Positions 34,501 through 47,537 of a DNA stretch of 64,000 nucleotides are shown here, piece after piece. A program made the translations under genes and the position numbers. The notes beneath the pieces were generated by a model. It saw nothing but the letters and a program-made list of their open reading frames with translations, had not been told where the DNA came from and did no database searches. The stretch is from Paralithodes platypus (taxonomy: Eukaryota > Arthropoda > Malacostraca > Decapoda > Lithodidae). Each line of letters opens with the position of its first letter. Positions within the stretch are counted from its first letter, which is position 1. The stretch spans positions 11,563,479 through 11,627,478 of the forward strand of contig CM064545.1 of the NCBI GenBank assembly GCA_032716605.1. The letters are read 5' to 3'.

Positions 34501-35747
34501 GAAGTGGAGAACATCAAACCTTTGATTGTCATATCGAGGAATTGGGTTGCTTGTAATGGGAATTTGCATTACATAGGTGAAGTGGCTCTGCGGGTCATTT
34601 TTGTCATATGTTTAGATGAATATATAGAGTAAACATTACCGAATACTAATTATTTTGATTAATAAATACTCTATCCACAGATATTAGAGTCAAGCTTTCG
34701 TGTATAAGTCTCTTCGATGTATTCGTCCATTTAGTTCGTCTCTCCCTTTCCTTCTCGCTCTCTCTCTGAACGGTTTAATTATATTTGCATTGCTATCCAA
34801 ATGTATATGCTAATAACAAACACCTTTATCATACATATCAACATTGGGAAATGCAAACCACTAAAACTTCTCTGGGGCTACTTTGAAAGTATATAGCGTT
34901 TTCCAATGACATTTTAGTAGGACCTATTTTTCTTATAAGTTATAACGACTTTGAAGTTTGTAGCACTTATTTCCGAGCAAATAATGTATTTGTTTCTATT
35001 TAAGTGGGTTACCAGTTCTAAAGTCTGATATTTTTGTACTGTATTTTAGTCATATATATATTTTGTCTTCTCCAAACCCCCTTCTCAAACAAAAAATACA
35101 CATCTGGAGAATATCATAATTATATCAATATATATTGCACTGCTTTTATTGCTGAATGACCTATTTTCTCTAACAGTGTAGGATTCTTTGGTGTAAGCGA
35201 CTAGTTATGAAAGCTGTTATTTTGGTTTGGGAATTTCACTAATGACGACTAGATGGATATGGATATGCAATACATTATGTTATTTTAAGTAACAACACAA
35301 TGCTACACATAATGCTGTATTTGAAGAAAAAGGCATGAGACGAGAGGTGTGAGGAGCCCCAAAACAAATACCGCAAATCGACAATACGGGCCAGCCCGGG
35401 ACCTCAACCAAAATTAAGAGACCAACATTAACCCAAAGAAGAGCAAATGAACATCAGCTAAGGAAAAGACTAATCTATAATGTGGATAAATATAGATAGA
35501 TAGATAAATAGATAGTGTGAGTGAATGAGTGAGAAAGAGCTGTCTTACTAAATAGATAGTGAATCTAGCAATCCCTACAAATTGGTTTGTAAACAATAAT
35601 TACACATAAACATATATTTCTTAAAGACAGATTTCACTAGCAAAAACTATTTACATCTTAATTAATATCAAGAGATAAAACAGTAACCATAACACTGGTG
35701 AAATAATTCACGTAACCCCCCTCCCCCACCCTACATACTTCCAACTT
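34501..35747. other. No gene seen
   Basis: AT-rich, with a short GATA-type run near 35490-35515. No recognised element or coding signal. Confidence 0.55.
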
Positions 35748-35961
35748 TCCCTACACAATAACCCCCCCCCCCCACCCCCCCCACCCCTTCTCCGTATAGC
35801 CCACCTCTCTCCTTCCCAGCAAATCTAATTACGCCATCTATGGGACATAATATGCAACAGATTTAGGGTGGGGGGGAGTGAGCGATCTTAGTAATACCAG
35901 AGCGAAAGACCCAGCGAAATTACCATTAGGTAGCCCAGTCGGAAAGGTGACCGACTGTACA
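35748..35961 (-). repeat. Dispersed repeat R1, copy 2
   Basis: The reverse complement of 18437-18614, with an extra C-rich and pyrimidine segment at 35761-35815. Adjacent sequence at 36000-36235 has a G/C-richer composition, ends in a C run (36221-36232) and is not recognised. Confidence 0.75.
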
Positions 35962-36239
35962 TTCAACCCTTATGAACGGTGAAGCCCATGAGGTCTCGTT
36001 CCAGTCTAGGGAGTGAGACATGTGAAGCACCTTTTAGCTGCAACCAGCCCCTGCCATCTTGCCTTCGCAGGATGCATGGGGCTTAGTTGCTCACTCACAG
36101 CTCGAAGTAACCCAATCTCTGAAGCTGCCTCGCTCCAGTGCTTCACTGTCGCCACTCCTAGACTCGGACCCTCACTCTCAGAACGCCACCTAATGAGCAA
36201 TGAACTCACTAGGCATTGCCCCCCCCCCCCCCTATAGCC

Positions 36240-36453
36240 TATTTGGAGTATGTGAATATTCATACAGTGCTATTTAATCAGGAAACAATGAGGGTATTTA
36301 TTTAGCGTGTCGGTGGGCTTTGTGGTAATGCACTGATACTAGGTACAGCACAAATTCCATCCCAATAATATCTTCCCATTGACATAACGGGATTTGAACC
36401 CGGGTCCATTGGATTACCAGTCCAGTGGCAAGACCACTCCACCACACCTCCCC
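36240..36453 (-). mobile_element. tRNA-derived SINE
   Basis: On the minus strand 36453-36380 resembles a tRNA: GGGGAGGTGTGG start, an A-box-like GTGGAGTGGTC, a loop with a GGT-type anticodon, and a B-box-like GGGTTCAAATCCC. A non-tRNA body follows to about 36240. The acceptor stem does not pair well, so a SINE is more likely than a working tRNA gene. The 3' boundary is approximate. Confidence 0.6.
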
Positions 36454-39400
36454 AATCACATCTCGAATTCACCTTGAGTAACTATTACAAAGTCAAAAGA
36501 CTAACTTCAACCATGCATGTACTTGAACCGACAAGAATGTAGCATTGAATCATACAATTATAATTACAACGAGATAGGAAAATACTATAACAATGACCTT
36601 TGGTCCTAAAAATCATGAAAATATATGAAATACATTAGGATACACGATAGTGAGGGTTAAAGCATATTTGTGTTGAAGCATATACGGTTCACACTGACCG
36701 GAGATGACCATGGAATGTTCCCTCACAACCCAGGCACTGAGACTTGGGGTGGAGAGAGGCATAAGACACACTTGGGCAGTGGGCACCTCCGACCATCATG
36801 ACCTGTGAGTCCTGTGGCCTAAAGAATGATTGTATAGAGTGTAACCAACCTGACACACAGAATTTATAGCAGGTCTTAACCCTGAAATGACTGAATTGAG
36901 AAAGGGTGTACAGTTGGCTTCTATATTCCCTATACATTATTGTTTCCACTTTCCACTGCAAGTATATTACTTAAACCTATATGAGATTTGCATCAATATT
37001 CCTATAGATATATTGCCAAGTATAACATGTAACAGTATTGAGGGAATGTAAGAGAAGAGTAGATGAGGAATTTGGAAGGAATGTAAGTGGAAAGTGGAGG
37101 GAGTGCAAGAAATTGTATTGTAAAGAGGATAACAATGTTCATGTAAGTATTTGGGCAGTGTGATGAGTAAAGATGGGAGTAAGGATGATGAAGCATGGGA
37201 GAGGGTGCAACAGGGGAAGAGGGTTGTAGGAACGATGAAGGCTAGAGAGCATGGAAGTAAAGACGTCACTGCAAGATAGTGTGGTAATCCCAACACTGAC
37301 GTATATTGCAATGTTAACATAAAGATATTAGACAGTAAATTTGTGAAATGTCAGAAATAAGAAAACCTTCCGGATGGGAGTGATGAGGGTGACGTGATAG
37401 TTTGAGATTTTGATTTATTAATAAAGATATCCATTGAATTAATTGGTCAAATCGGGTATATTATAATGTCACCACCATTGAGCATAATTATCATTATGTG
37501 CTTCTCTTTCCATTCCTGGCAATAATATTTGAATAGTTGTAGTGTAACTAGTGGTCGCTGACAGCATGGGCCATTGTTGTCTTCTCTAGTGACATGAAGC
37601 AATCTAGATTCCTCAAGCCAAAGTCGTTTCTTAATAAGCTTTTCGGTATCAGTACATTGTACTGTAGTGGCTCATACATTTTAACCCATCTCAACCAGAT
37701 GGCCACCCAGGTGGGCAAACCAAGTCTTCACCGAGCACACTGGATGGCCATCTGAGCTCCTGGAGCTATTACAGGGCTAGAAAGTCACCTAAACCCGCAT
37801 TAAAGTTTAGTTAACATGGCAGGCGGTCCACTAAACGCAGAACAACACACACTCACACTCAATCAGTCAGCTGACTTGTACTTGAGTCAGGGGTTCAACA
37901 AATAGATCAATGATTTTCGTTCTTACAAATCAATGCATGAAAGAAGTGGACAGTGACTTAAGAATGGTTACAATGGTGAAATAAATCAATAATCAATATA
38001 ATCAAAGATAATCAGTAATCAATAGTTGAAGGAGAATATACAAACTGAAGCCTTTGTTGCCTCACCGGTGGTCAAACAATTGAACAAGTTAAGTTACGAG
38101 GTCCGAGGCACAACTTTTCATCTTTCACCTCAAATGATAACCACTAAGTGTACAATGTTCTAGTCTTTACTTGTAGCAAGATAACAGCGAGTACCGTCTC
38201 CTGAAATATATATATCTTAGGTTAAGCCATTTATTTTCGGAGATATGAGTATCGAAAAATTACTAAGATTTCCTGAGACTCCCGATATTACCCCAAACGT
38301 CCTCAAGCTGACCTGATCGGCAAGCTGGCTTACATTACCACACGATTGGACCTTTACAAGGAGTTATATAGAACCGTGGCTTCCCAACTCTGCTCGCATA
38401 TATTGTATTTCTGTTGTACTGTATTGTGGATTGTATAAACCCTGCATATGCTGTGTATGGCTTGTGTATAATAAATTGTATTCTGTGTTCATATATTGGT
38501 ATTTCTCTCTCCCAGTTAAGGACTTCACATTGTGTTCTTGCCCTACTCGTATAGACACTTCCATACATATAACACATGTTATTCTTCTCAGACAATCTAT
38601 GGAAATATACCTTTGTTATCTATGGGCCAAATATCATAATTATAGTACTATGCATAGGCCTTACACTTGTCCAAACAAATATGACCCAAACATTTACTGC
38701 ACGCTCATGCACCTCCAAGTACACTTAACCAATAATAAATGCTTCTATTCACTCTTAACATCTACGCCTCACTTGAATTACAATACTGGCTACAGAGCTC
38801 TGGACAACATATACTGTATAGCTCAACACTAACTAAATATGCATGTCATTATAGTAGCTCTGGTAAGAATTTCTGCAATCAAGCACATACATCACTAATG
38901 CCCCAATCGCTCAGTGAATGATTGACTCTCACATCTAACATTAATTTTTATGCAACAGGTACAGTGTTTTATTGCATTATTACACTATTTACAAATGTCC
39001 CTTCAATGTACAACTTTTAAGCCTGTGTTGGCTGGATTATATTATGCATATAGTCACAAAATTCCTCCTAAAAGCGGTATTACTAAAAATATAACTCAAC
39101 AACACGTCATTTATTTTTAATCAGTATGCTGTGATATCTTAAGAGATAATGTCTGCTTGTATCTTGCTTAAAAAGTGTGGTTAAGCTAACCTCGGTTTAA
39201 TTAATAGGTAGTCTAATTTAATTCTACTTTCTTAATAGTTTGCAGACCAATACGATCCTAAACAAAAATACTGCAACAGGTTTATGACGCTACCTGTGCG
39301 TTCAGCTGCTCGTCTCTCATCTGGCTGCGGCTCGGGGTTTGGTCCGGCACAATTGCTCCTCCTTACGTTGATGCCGGCAGTTTATGGTTAGGGAATATGT

Positions 39401-40328
39401 ACTATTCAGGTCCCTTTCGGTGCACTCTGTATTGTTTCCACCCTTCTGCATGTGCAATGCTACAGAGAAAGCATGCACTGCTGAAAGGTATTCGTAGGCC
39501 ACAGAATACTTGGCTGCAATCTCGGCGTTTGGCATAGAAAGGCAGGTTCGGGGTTTGGTTATTGACACATTTTGTATTCTCTGCTTACGTTACCATCTCA
39601 TTCGGATTTTACTGCGTCAGAGTATTAGAGCCGGAGAATACCCAACCAGTCTTTTTTAGAGCTATTATCTGCTTTGACTCAGGTAGCCGAGTGCTCCAAC
39701 TTCTTGCGCAGCCTTTTATATCTGGCACTCTCCATGGCACTGCACCCTGATTACCTGGTGGATCCCAGTTGTCTTTAGGAAGCCAGTTTTCCTTCTCTCC
39801 TTCTTCCTTGACATTGTTGCCCGTATTTACACTATTCTCTCCATAATAACATCTGGGCAGGGCAGCTCTGAGTAAAGTTTCATAACAGGGAAGTTGCCCG
39901 TTGTGAAAATATTATGTGTTGAAACTGCCCGAGCAATAATTTTTTTGCAGGTTCGCACCGCTGGTTTGGTGAATAGGGTTTGCAGGATAGGAAACAGCTA
40001 ACCAATCAGCTTAGGCAAAGGTGGACTCGTGTTTGAAGATCTTTACAGTCATTTTTAAATATGGTCCTAAACCTAACTTAAATGTATTCATGGTCGAAAT
40101 GATTTAGTGCAGACTCATCACTTTTTTAAACGTCCTGAGACGTTTAGACCTTTGTTTAATCCTTGAGTGGCTGCTAGAGTAGGAGAGACTCACTCAATCA
40201 CCTTAAATGTAAGTCTGCTCAAAGTCAATGGAGCTATTCCCTGATGCTCTCTCGTTACTTTCACTCCAGTCAGGCAAACACTGCTTTGTTGATCATAAGA
40301 AACTCACAAAATAATACAAAACCACATA
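36454..40328. other. No gene recognised
   Basis: Mixed AT-rich sequence with short frames on both strands. A minus-strand frame at 39317-39568 (containing SMPNAEIAAKYS) weakly recalls a transposase fragment, but not enough to name. No repeats shared with the rest of the window were noticed. Confidence 0.5.
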
Positions 40329-40764
40329 TTTACCCTTTCGCTGCAGGTGACGTTATGGAACGTCCTGGCAAGTTACAGCAATTTCCAGGCTTTAACACCT
40401 TAAGAGCGGCCTAGGCGGTAATTTCTATTTACGCCCAGCCCAGCCCAACGTTTTTTTTTACCATAAATGGGGTTGTTTCCGTGCTCTTTTTCATGCATAA
40501 ACAAGACCCAGAGCGTAATACAAGTATGTATCCCTGAAAGGGCGTAAATTGAGCTTTCCAATGACACCCGATCCATCCTTCTACGATCACTGGTTGTCTT
40601 GCAACGATCGTGCAACCGAAGGGTAAAATCGCTAAAATACGGTCATTTTCTTACATTATTACGTGTGAAACGAGTGAGAGAGGGTGGAGTACAAAGGAGT
40701 ACATCTCAGTAGCTCCACGGCCACCGTGGCGAGCGGTCAGGAGGTAATCTACGCTCCTCCCACC

Positions 40765-42583
40765 TGTGACGCTCACCGCTTCCCCCAGAACTGCATGGCT
40801 TACTCGCTATGACTCGCCAGGGCAGAGAATGTAGCTACAGTCTACCTATCATTTTGTACTTTCCTTCTCGAGAAAGCTTGTGTTGCAGACAGTTCAGAAC
40901 TGTTCTTTATTTTCGTCTGTCACAATCCTTTCTATTTTATTTAGTCAATTGAAAGTATTGTGTTAAGTAGTTGAATGATGGGAAGGCGAGCGGGAGAGAG
41001 AGAGAGAGAGAGAGACCAGGTGGTGTGACTTGGTGGTGAGTGTGGCGCGTGGCTGGCCCCCTTACATAGGCCTCGCGGGATTCGTTGCCTCCTACCTAAC
41101 ACTGCCTACTAGGCGGCTACTTAATGGGCGACTGTCGCGCACCTTCGTGCCATTCCTGCAAACTGGGACTCCAGCGAGGCGGTCCCTGGGAATATCCTTG
41201 TCAGATCCGTCCCAGACAGCATACTCTAAGCATCTCCCATGAACTGTTCCACACTCTTGTCTTAGAATCTTTCTCTCCTACTGCCTCTATCATTCCACTA
41301 CTTCCTCACCTTTTATTAATATCAATCCCCCTCTGGTTCCCTGCATCCACACCTTGAATTGGTGGCCAGACTGTATTATATGCTGGATCTCACATTTCTT
41401 ATGTACTAGGTTAAGGTTGAAGATAGTCATTGTCTTTTTTGGGAGATTGTATTGCTCGGACTGTCTCCGTCAATCACTAATGTTTCTACAGGGTTAAATA
41501 ATGCTAGACTAGGGATCAGGTACCTTGCTGTTGGTGTTTTCACTGTGTGTAGGCTACTTTTGAGCTGCACGACACTACGGATTCTGTGGGTTACCTGGGT
41601 GGATCTTTTGTCTGTGTACCTTGGAGTTTAGACTGTGTAGTGCGTGAGGGCTGCTTGCCTAATCCACCCAACACTGTTCTAACTCTATTTGCTTTTACTT
41701 TTGAGGGTCGCCAGGAGGATACTCGATACTTGTGATCGAGAATCCTCAAGAGAGCACCCCTTCATATTAACGTAATCAGGCCGCACAGACCCAAGGTCCA
41801 CACTAGGCTAGGAGCTGCCTGGCTCCACCAGAATTCTGTACCTTTGCGCATCCCAGCTAGACTTTATTAACCCGGGTAGACATTAGCTGGATTAGATCAT
41901 ATACTCTTTTATGCATACCCATTATTTCTACACAAGCATTTTGAGGTCTAGGTTGCTGTAGAGAGACACATCCAGCATAGACCGGTTTTGTTAATAGGAG
42001 TCCTACTTTTTCGTGGCGAGCATTATTACTGTTGCACCGCTTATAATATTCTTGTGTCCAATAACATTATAGGTCCAGCCTTTTTGTGTATTTAGCCTAC
42101 ACGTGCATTGTCCTGCCTCCTGCTATTTTGTGGTTCCATTTCCGATACGTTCTTCTTAGTAGCATCCAACATTATTCAGAAGATTCCTTGTTCGGTGCTT
42201 GAGGACTTTACAACACTTTCTTTCATAAAGGAGTGACAGATATTATTGATTAAAGTAACGTTAAGTAAACCTTCTTCTTGTTTGCATTAGATCACTCTTG
42301 TGATTTAATTAAGTTAACTATCTTTTCCTTGTGTACCATAACTAAGCGACCATATGTTATAGGTAATAGGCTGTTTCAGAGAACATCAGCCTATAGTAGA
42401 AGCACATAGATACTGAGAGTTAAGATACCCCGATATCGCAGATATAACTCTGGAGGGTATATGTGTTCTTTGTTCGACGGGATTATATATCAGGGGTTGG
42501 ATCTAGCGTTTCTGTTGTTGCATTTATGCCAGTCTAGTCCAATGTATAAGAGCCACTGATTTATACGAGACCCGATCGTAACA
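40765..42583 (+). repeat. 5' LTR
   Basis: 1819 bp, TG...CA ends. It differs from the 3' LTR mainly by point changes, a GA run length near 40995, and GAGGGTCGCCAGGAGG at 41703 where the 3' LTR has repeated ATACTCG. The promoter and polyadenylation signals of the element should lie here, but I cannot place them by eye. Confidence 0.95.
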
Positions 42584-42603
42584 AATGGCGACCTAGCTCA
42601 GGA
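42584..42603 (+). promoter_or_regulatory. Primer-binding region of the LTR element
   Basis: The sequence directly after the 5' LTR reads AATGGCGACCTAGCTCAGG. A tRNA 3' end would prime minus-strand synthesis here. TGGCGACC-type starts are common in this group, but I did not identify the matching tRNA. Confidence 0.55.
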
Positions 42604-42838
42604 TTTGGTGAACCGACATATAATTGCAGGTTATTGTGCAGATTTTTCTCACAGTTTAGGCAGTGAACATTTGTTGATTTTGTGGAATATTTTTTGAGGA
42701 CATGCAAGAATTATTTTTTTTAGCAAAGTAATATAGCACTTAAGCTGTCTCCGAGAATTTTTTATTGTGAATATTGTGGTATAAGAGTTTGGGGTACTTC
42801 TTTTTGTGTATCAAAGTGAAAAATCTTCAGTGAGCATC

Positions 42839-44379
42839 ATGTCTTATAGCGGATCAGTGCAGGATGAAGACACAGTACGTGATGTAGAAGCTGAGGAGCA
42901 GCAGCATGGGCAGGTTGTTAACTTGGTGAACAGTGAGGAGGATGCAAGGAATTTTTTACAATGGCCTGTTACTTCCGACCGGTTGGTGGGTATGAATCGG
43001 TACGGTCTCCAGTGCTTAGCCGCAGCTATCGGTCATGTATGTACTAGTGGCATGACCAAGGATGACCTGATAACGTGTGTGCTGGGTGGGGTGACTGGCG
43101 TACGAGGTAGGGTGAGTGCTCAGAGCCCTTTGGCCGAGCCTCCCCTTCACTCGACTCCCAATCCTCCTATTGGAGTACCGACCCTGAGCACGCTTCCGCA
43201 GGTGGGTAGTGACTGGTAGGGTGGTTTGCCCCTGGGGGGATCACCGGGTATTTCTAACATCATTGCATCTCCTCCTCCTCCTCAAGGTTTGACCCCGGAG
43301 ATGCTCTTTCGGCTCGAGATGGCAAAACATCAGAGTCAACAGCAGACAGAGCTAGCTAAGATAGAAGAGAGAGAAAAGAGCTAGCTAAGATAGAAGAGAG
43401 AAAAGAGCTAGCTAAGATAGAAGAGAGAAAAGAGCTAGCTAAGATAGAAGAGAGAAAAGAGCTGGCTAGGATGCAGCAACAGACGAGGGAAGCTGAGCTT
43501 AGGACTGAACTAGAATCTACAAGATACTGTGCCGACATGGATTTAGAGAAGTCTCGTGTTGAGACGACGGGACAGCGACTCGGTACTGGAAACCGTGCGC
43601 GTGATCAGTCTCTGTCGCACCTTCTCAAACTGGTCCCTGTATTTGACGAGTCTGGTGTCACAGTGTTTTTCAATAGATTTGAGAAGAAGTGCCGGGAGCA
43701 TCAGTGGCCTGAAGTTAAGTGGGCGGCCCTTGTGTCCTCTAGACTCGTAGGTAAGGGGCTCAAGGCTTACTATGCACTGCCTTTGGAGTCCTGCGTTGTT
43801 TATGAGGAGCTCAAGGAGGCTGTCCTGCGGGCATACGAGCTACAACCCGAGACATATAGGTTGAAGTTCCGGGGTGTGACTAAGGGGCGAGACAGTACCT
43901 TCTTGGAGCACGCCCGGGACCTGTCCGACGCTATGGGAAACTGGCTCAGATCAAAGAAGACAACTACGTTTGATGAGATGAAACAGTTGATGCTTCTAGA
44001 GCAGTTTTATAAGTGTACGGGCGGCGACTTGACTTTAAACCTTAAAGAGAAGAACCCAAGAACTCTCGTAGAAGCAGCAGAGATGGCTGATCGTCGGTTG
44101 TCACTAATTCGGGGGTGCGGCTCTGCACAGAGAAATGATGTAGGCGTTAAGGAGCGATACCCTCCCACTCCCCGGAATATGGACACACATAAATTTAAAA
44201 GCAATGACACCAAGACTGATCACAAACCTAGCACCGCCCCATTTAAGAAGGGTCAGGGGACTTTTACACCAAAGAGGGGCACATGGCAAAAGCTTGTCCG
44301 AGCAGACCTCCCACGGCGGCTGTGTCATTGGCTCGCAGCATTGGGGTGTTCCAGAAGTCTGTGTTTGCTGGAGGCATAA
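42839..44379 (+). pseudogene. gag: gag of the LTR element, broken
   Basis: The first ATG is at 42839. The frame stops at TAG 43217-43219, continues open, then shifts by two bases in the first unit of a 27-bp repeat (43351-43470) and resumes to 44379. The repeat encodes KELAKIEER units, a coiled coil. After it comes a SCAN-like capsid domain (LLKLVPVFDESGVTVFFNRF, KQLMLLEQFY, EAAEMADRRLS). The CCHC zinc knuckle is half missing: only the GHMAKACPS part remains, in the pol frame. A stop, a frameshift and a lost knuckle half make a functional Gag impossible from this copy. Confidence 0.85.
43351..43470 (+). repeat. 27-bp tandem repeat inside gag
   Basis: Four to five units of GCTAGCTAAGATAGAAGAG plus AGAAAAGA. 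The first has an extra GA, giving 29 bp and the frameshift. Each unit adds nine residues of coiled coil. Confidence 0.9.
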
Positions 44380-47067
44380 GATCAGAGGATGGAGCACCGC
44401 CAGTGAAGAAGGATCCGGAAGGCTCGAACCCTGTCCGCGATGCCTTTTGCGACCATAGAGGGCATGGCTGCGTGAAGTGGGGGGGCAAGAAGCACGGGGT
44501 ACAGCTCTTGCGTGACACAGGTGCCTCTCAGACACTCTTCAAGAATTTCACTAGTAGACCCATAAACGTGGCGCGGGTAGTTGTGGTGCAGGGAGTTAAT
44601 GCAACTAGGTCATACCCGCTTGTTAGAATGGAGCTTGAAGTTAACGGTGTGACTCGCGAACTGGATGTGGGAATCGTGGAGAAATTGCCTGTTGGGGGCG
44701 TCGACCTCCTTCTCGGCAATGACTTTGCGGTGCCTGCTTCTAAGGTTTCACCCTTAGTCGATGCCGAGGAGCCGGCCGACGTGAGTAGCGAGGAACAGGA
44801 GTGGGTTGAGAAGTGTCAGGTGCAACCAATGGCGTGTGTTGTAACCAGATCTCTCTCATTCAGGGAGTCACAGCCTAACCAACAGTCTTCAAATAAGCGG
44901 AGGAACGGTCATGAGAAGGTGCTGAAAGCTGATACGGTGGAGAGTCTAGTACCAGCAGCGCTTCTCGGGGACTCAGTATTAGCACCGTTATTAGAGTCTG
45001 GAGAAGCACCACCACCTGTCACTGAGAGTGTAGAGGCAGGGCTTAAAGAGACTCAGAGGCAGCAACGGTATACACGGAGAGAGCAACGGGATGCAAAGTT
45101 CGATGTTGGGGGAGGGCATGAGTTGTTTCGCAAACACTTAGACAGGCTAGCTCCCTCAGATATTCGCAAATTGCAGCTAGAAGACCCGGAGGTTCTAAAG
45201 TGTAGTGACGGTGCTGTCGAACTTGAGAGTAGAGAACGAATGTTGCATAGTCTGGAGTTGGCTGGCCGCAATCTGGTAGGCTCTCAGGCCCTCATGAAGG
45301 ACAGGTATGACCACAAGGTGAAACTCAGGGAGTTTCACGTGGGTCAGGAGGTGTTGATACTACTCCCTCTTTTAGGTCACCCCTTATCCGCAAAGTACGC
45401 TGGTCCTTATAGGGTAGCAGAGAAGCTCTCGGACTTAGATTACCTGGTGGCCACTCCAGACAGGCGTAAGAGGAATCAGTTATGTCATGTTAACCTGATG
45501 AAGGAGTATGTGAGGCGCCCACCTGAGCCTCTCACTGTCCCTGTGATGACTTTCAGCAGTCAAGGTGGAGAAGGAGAACGGGACAGTCATGCGCAGGTGG
45601 ATGACAACTGGGATTATCATGTTTCTGCAGATCAGTGGGCGGGAAACACGAGACAGGCGGCTCATGAGGCTTTGCAACACCTACCTGAGCAACAGCGTGT
45701 GGCTGTCGAGCGCCTATTCTGTTTATACCCTACTGTATTTGCGGAACACCCAGGCCTCACTACTCATGAGGTGCACGACGTTGACGTCGGAGACCATCCA
45801 CCCTTCAAATCAGTGCCCTATAGGGTGCCCCCTATTAAACTTCCGGCCCTCCGGGCGGAGTTGGAGTATATGTTGCAACAGGGACTGATCGAGAAGGGGG
45901 CGGTAAAGTGGACATCTCCCGTAACGCTGCAACCTAAGCCGGATGGCAAGGTGCGCTTCTGTGTTGATTACCGCAGGCTAAACGGCTTGACTCCCGCCAA
46001 CCCATATCCTCTTCCCCGGGTCGATGACTGTGTAGACAAGATTGGCAGGGCCAAGTTCTTGACCAAGGTGGACCTGGTAAAAGGTTACTGGCAGGTGCCT
46101 TTGTCTGAACGGGCGAAAGAGGTGTGTGGTTTTGTGGTGGATGGTGCTACATATCGTTGTAATGTCATGCCGTACGGTCTAAAGAACGCACCAGCGACCT
46201 TCCAAAGCTTGATGAACGAGTTAATGGCTGACATTCCGAACTGTACCGTGTACCTGGACGACGTCATTATCTACGATGACGATTTCAAGAGCCACTGTGA
46301 ACATGTAGAATCCCTATTTAAGAAATTAAGCGAGGCAAACTTGGTGGTCAACCTGGGAAAGTGTGATTTTGTGCGGGCTACCGTGCAGTATCTGGGGTTC
46401 ATGGTGGGTTTGGGCCAGGTGTTGCCCCCCACAGAACAAGATATTGGCTATTAACCATTTCCCCAGGCCGTCCACCAAGAAGCAGATCATGAGGATTTTA
46501 GGCATGATTGGTTACTACCGCCGCTTTTTAAAGGGCTATTCTACTGTGCTGGCTCCTCTGACGAACCTATTGGCCAAAGATAGAAAGTTTAAGTGGGCGC
46601 CTGAGTGTGAGAGGGCTTTTTTGCTAGTAAAACACCTGTTGTGTACTCACCCAATCCTCAGGGCCCCGGACTTTAGCCGATCATTCCAGCTGGCAACTGA
46701 TGCCAGTGGTGTGGGGGCTGGTGCCGTTCTGATGCAATCAGACGAAGATGGGCTGGAGCACCCAGTCAGTTTCTTCTCAAAAAAGTTCAACTCGGCGCAG
46801 AAGAACTATTCAGTAGTTGAGAAGGAACTGCTGGCGATTGTGCTAGCGCTCAGGCACTTTGAAGTGTATGTTCCAGCCTATGGACCAGTTGTGGTGATCT
46901 ACACCGACCATCACCCCCTCAAGTTCCTGAATCAATTCCATAACCGGAATATGAGGCTGACCAGGTGGTCATTAATGTTGCAGGAATACAACCTAGACAT
47001 ACGCCATATTGCCGGTTCTGAGAATGTGATTGCAGATTGCTTATCGAGGGTGGAAGACCCGGGGTAG
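44283..47067 (+). pseudogene. pol: pol of the LTR element: protease, integrase C-terminus, RT, RNase H
   Basis: In order: knuckle remnant; aspartic protease with LRDTGASQT (DTGA at 44513-44524) and LLLGND; a linker; an integrase C-terminal module with a GPY box (45401-45409) and HVNLMKEYV; RT with KVRFCVDYRRLNG, TKVDLVKGYWQVPL, MPYGLKNAPATFQ and YLDD (46251-46262); RNase H with TDASGVGAGAV, YSVVEKELLAI, YTDHHPL and ADCLSR. The integrase zinc-binding and DDE core are absent: only a short linker (about 45180-45225) separates the pre-integrase segment from the C-terminal module. The frame is kept across this gap. A one-base shift near 46425-46440, by a run of six C, moves the end of RT and RNase H to another frame. 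Confidence 0.88.
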
Positions 47068-47537
47068 ATCATCACAAGGGTAGCCTCCTACTTTGGTTTG
47101 ATTAGTATGTTTACGTCTGGTGCTTGTTGGCTCGCGTGTGTAGCCCAGCGTATTGGGTCGTAAAGTAGGAGTTGCTGTGTTGGTATAGAAGAAAAAACTA
47201 GGCTTGCCCCTGTAGTGCAGCCGCCATAAACATATAAAAATCCTATAAAAACTCTTTCTTTGATAGTTAAATTTGTTGTAAGTATGTTATAGCAGAAATT
47301 CTGAGTTGTACTCCTCTCAGAAGGCTGGGCTAGTGAAGCTCGCTCTTATGAGCATAACTATGTAATTTAATCTATTGTGTTGGGAAGGGTTGTTCATTTT
47401 TATAATGTGTTATTTTGAAGAGAACTGTGCTTTACATTTCATTGTCGCTGGGTGGCTAGGAGTGGCGAATTTTGTATGGGTTCTGCGTGTCAGATTTAGA
47501 GCTCATAGTTGGAGCCTCTTAAAAATCTTGGGTGGGG
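47068..47537 (+). other. 3' untranslated region and polypurine tract of the LTR element
   Basis: No open frame follows RNase H. The region ends in GGGTGGGG at 47530-47537, directly before the 3' LTR; this polypurine tract would prime plus-strand synthesis. The lack of an integrase here supports the upstream position of that domain. Confidence 0.8.

Noticed and set aside
36967..37320. 117-codon minus-strand Leu/Pro/Ser-rich ORF
   Set aside because: Produced by a purine-rich plus strand; no domain or start evidence.
39317..39568. Possible transposase fragment (SMPNAEIAAKYS)
   Set aside because: The resemblance to hAT-like domains is too weak to name, and no terminal repeats are visible.
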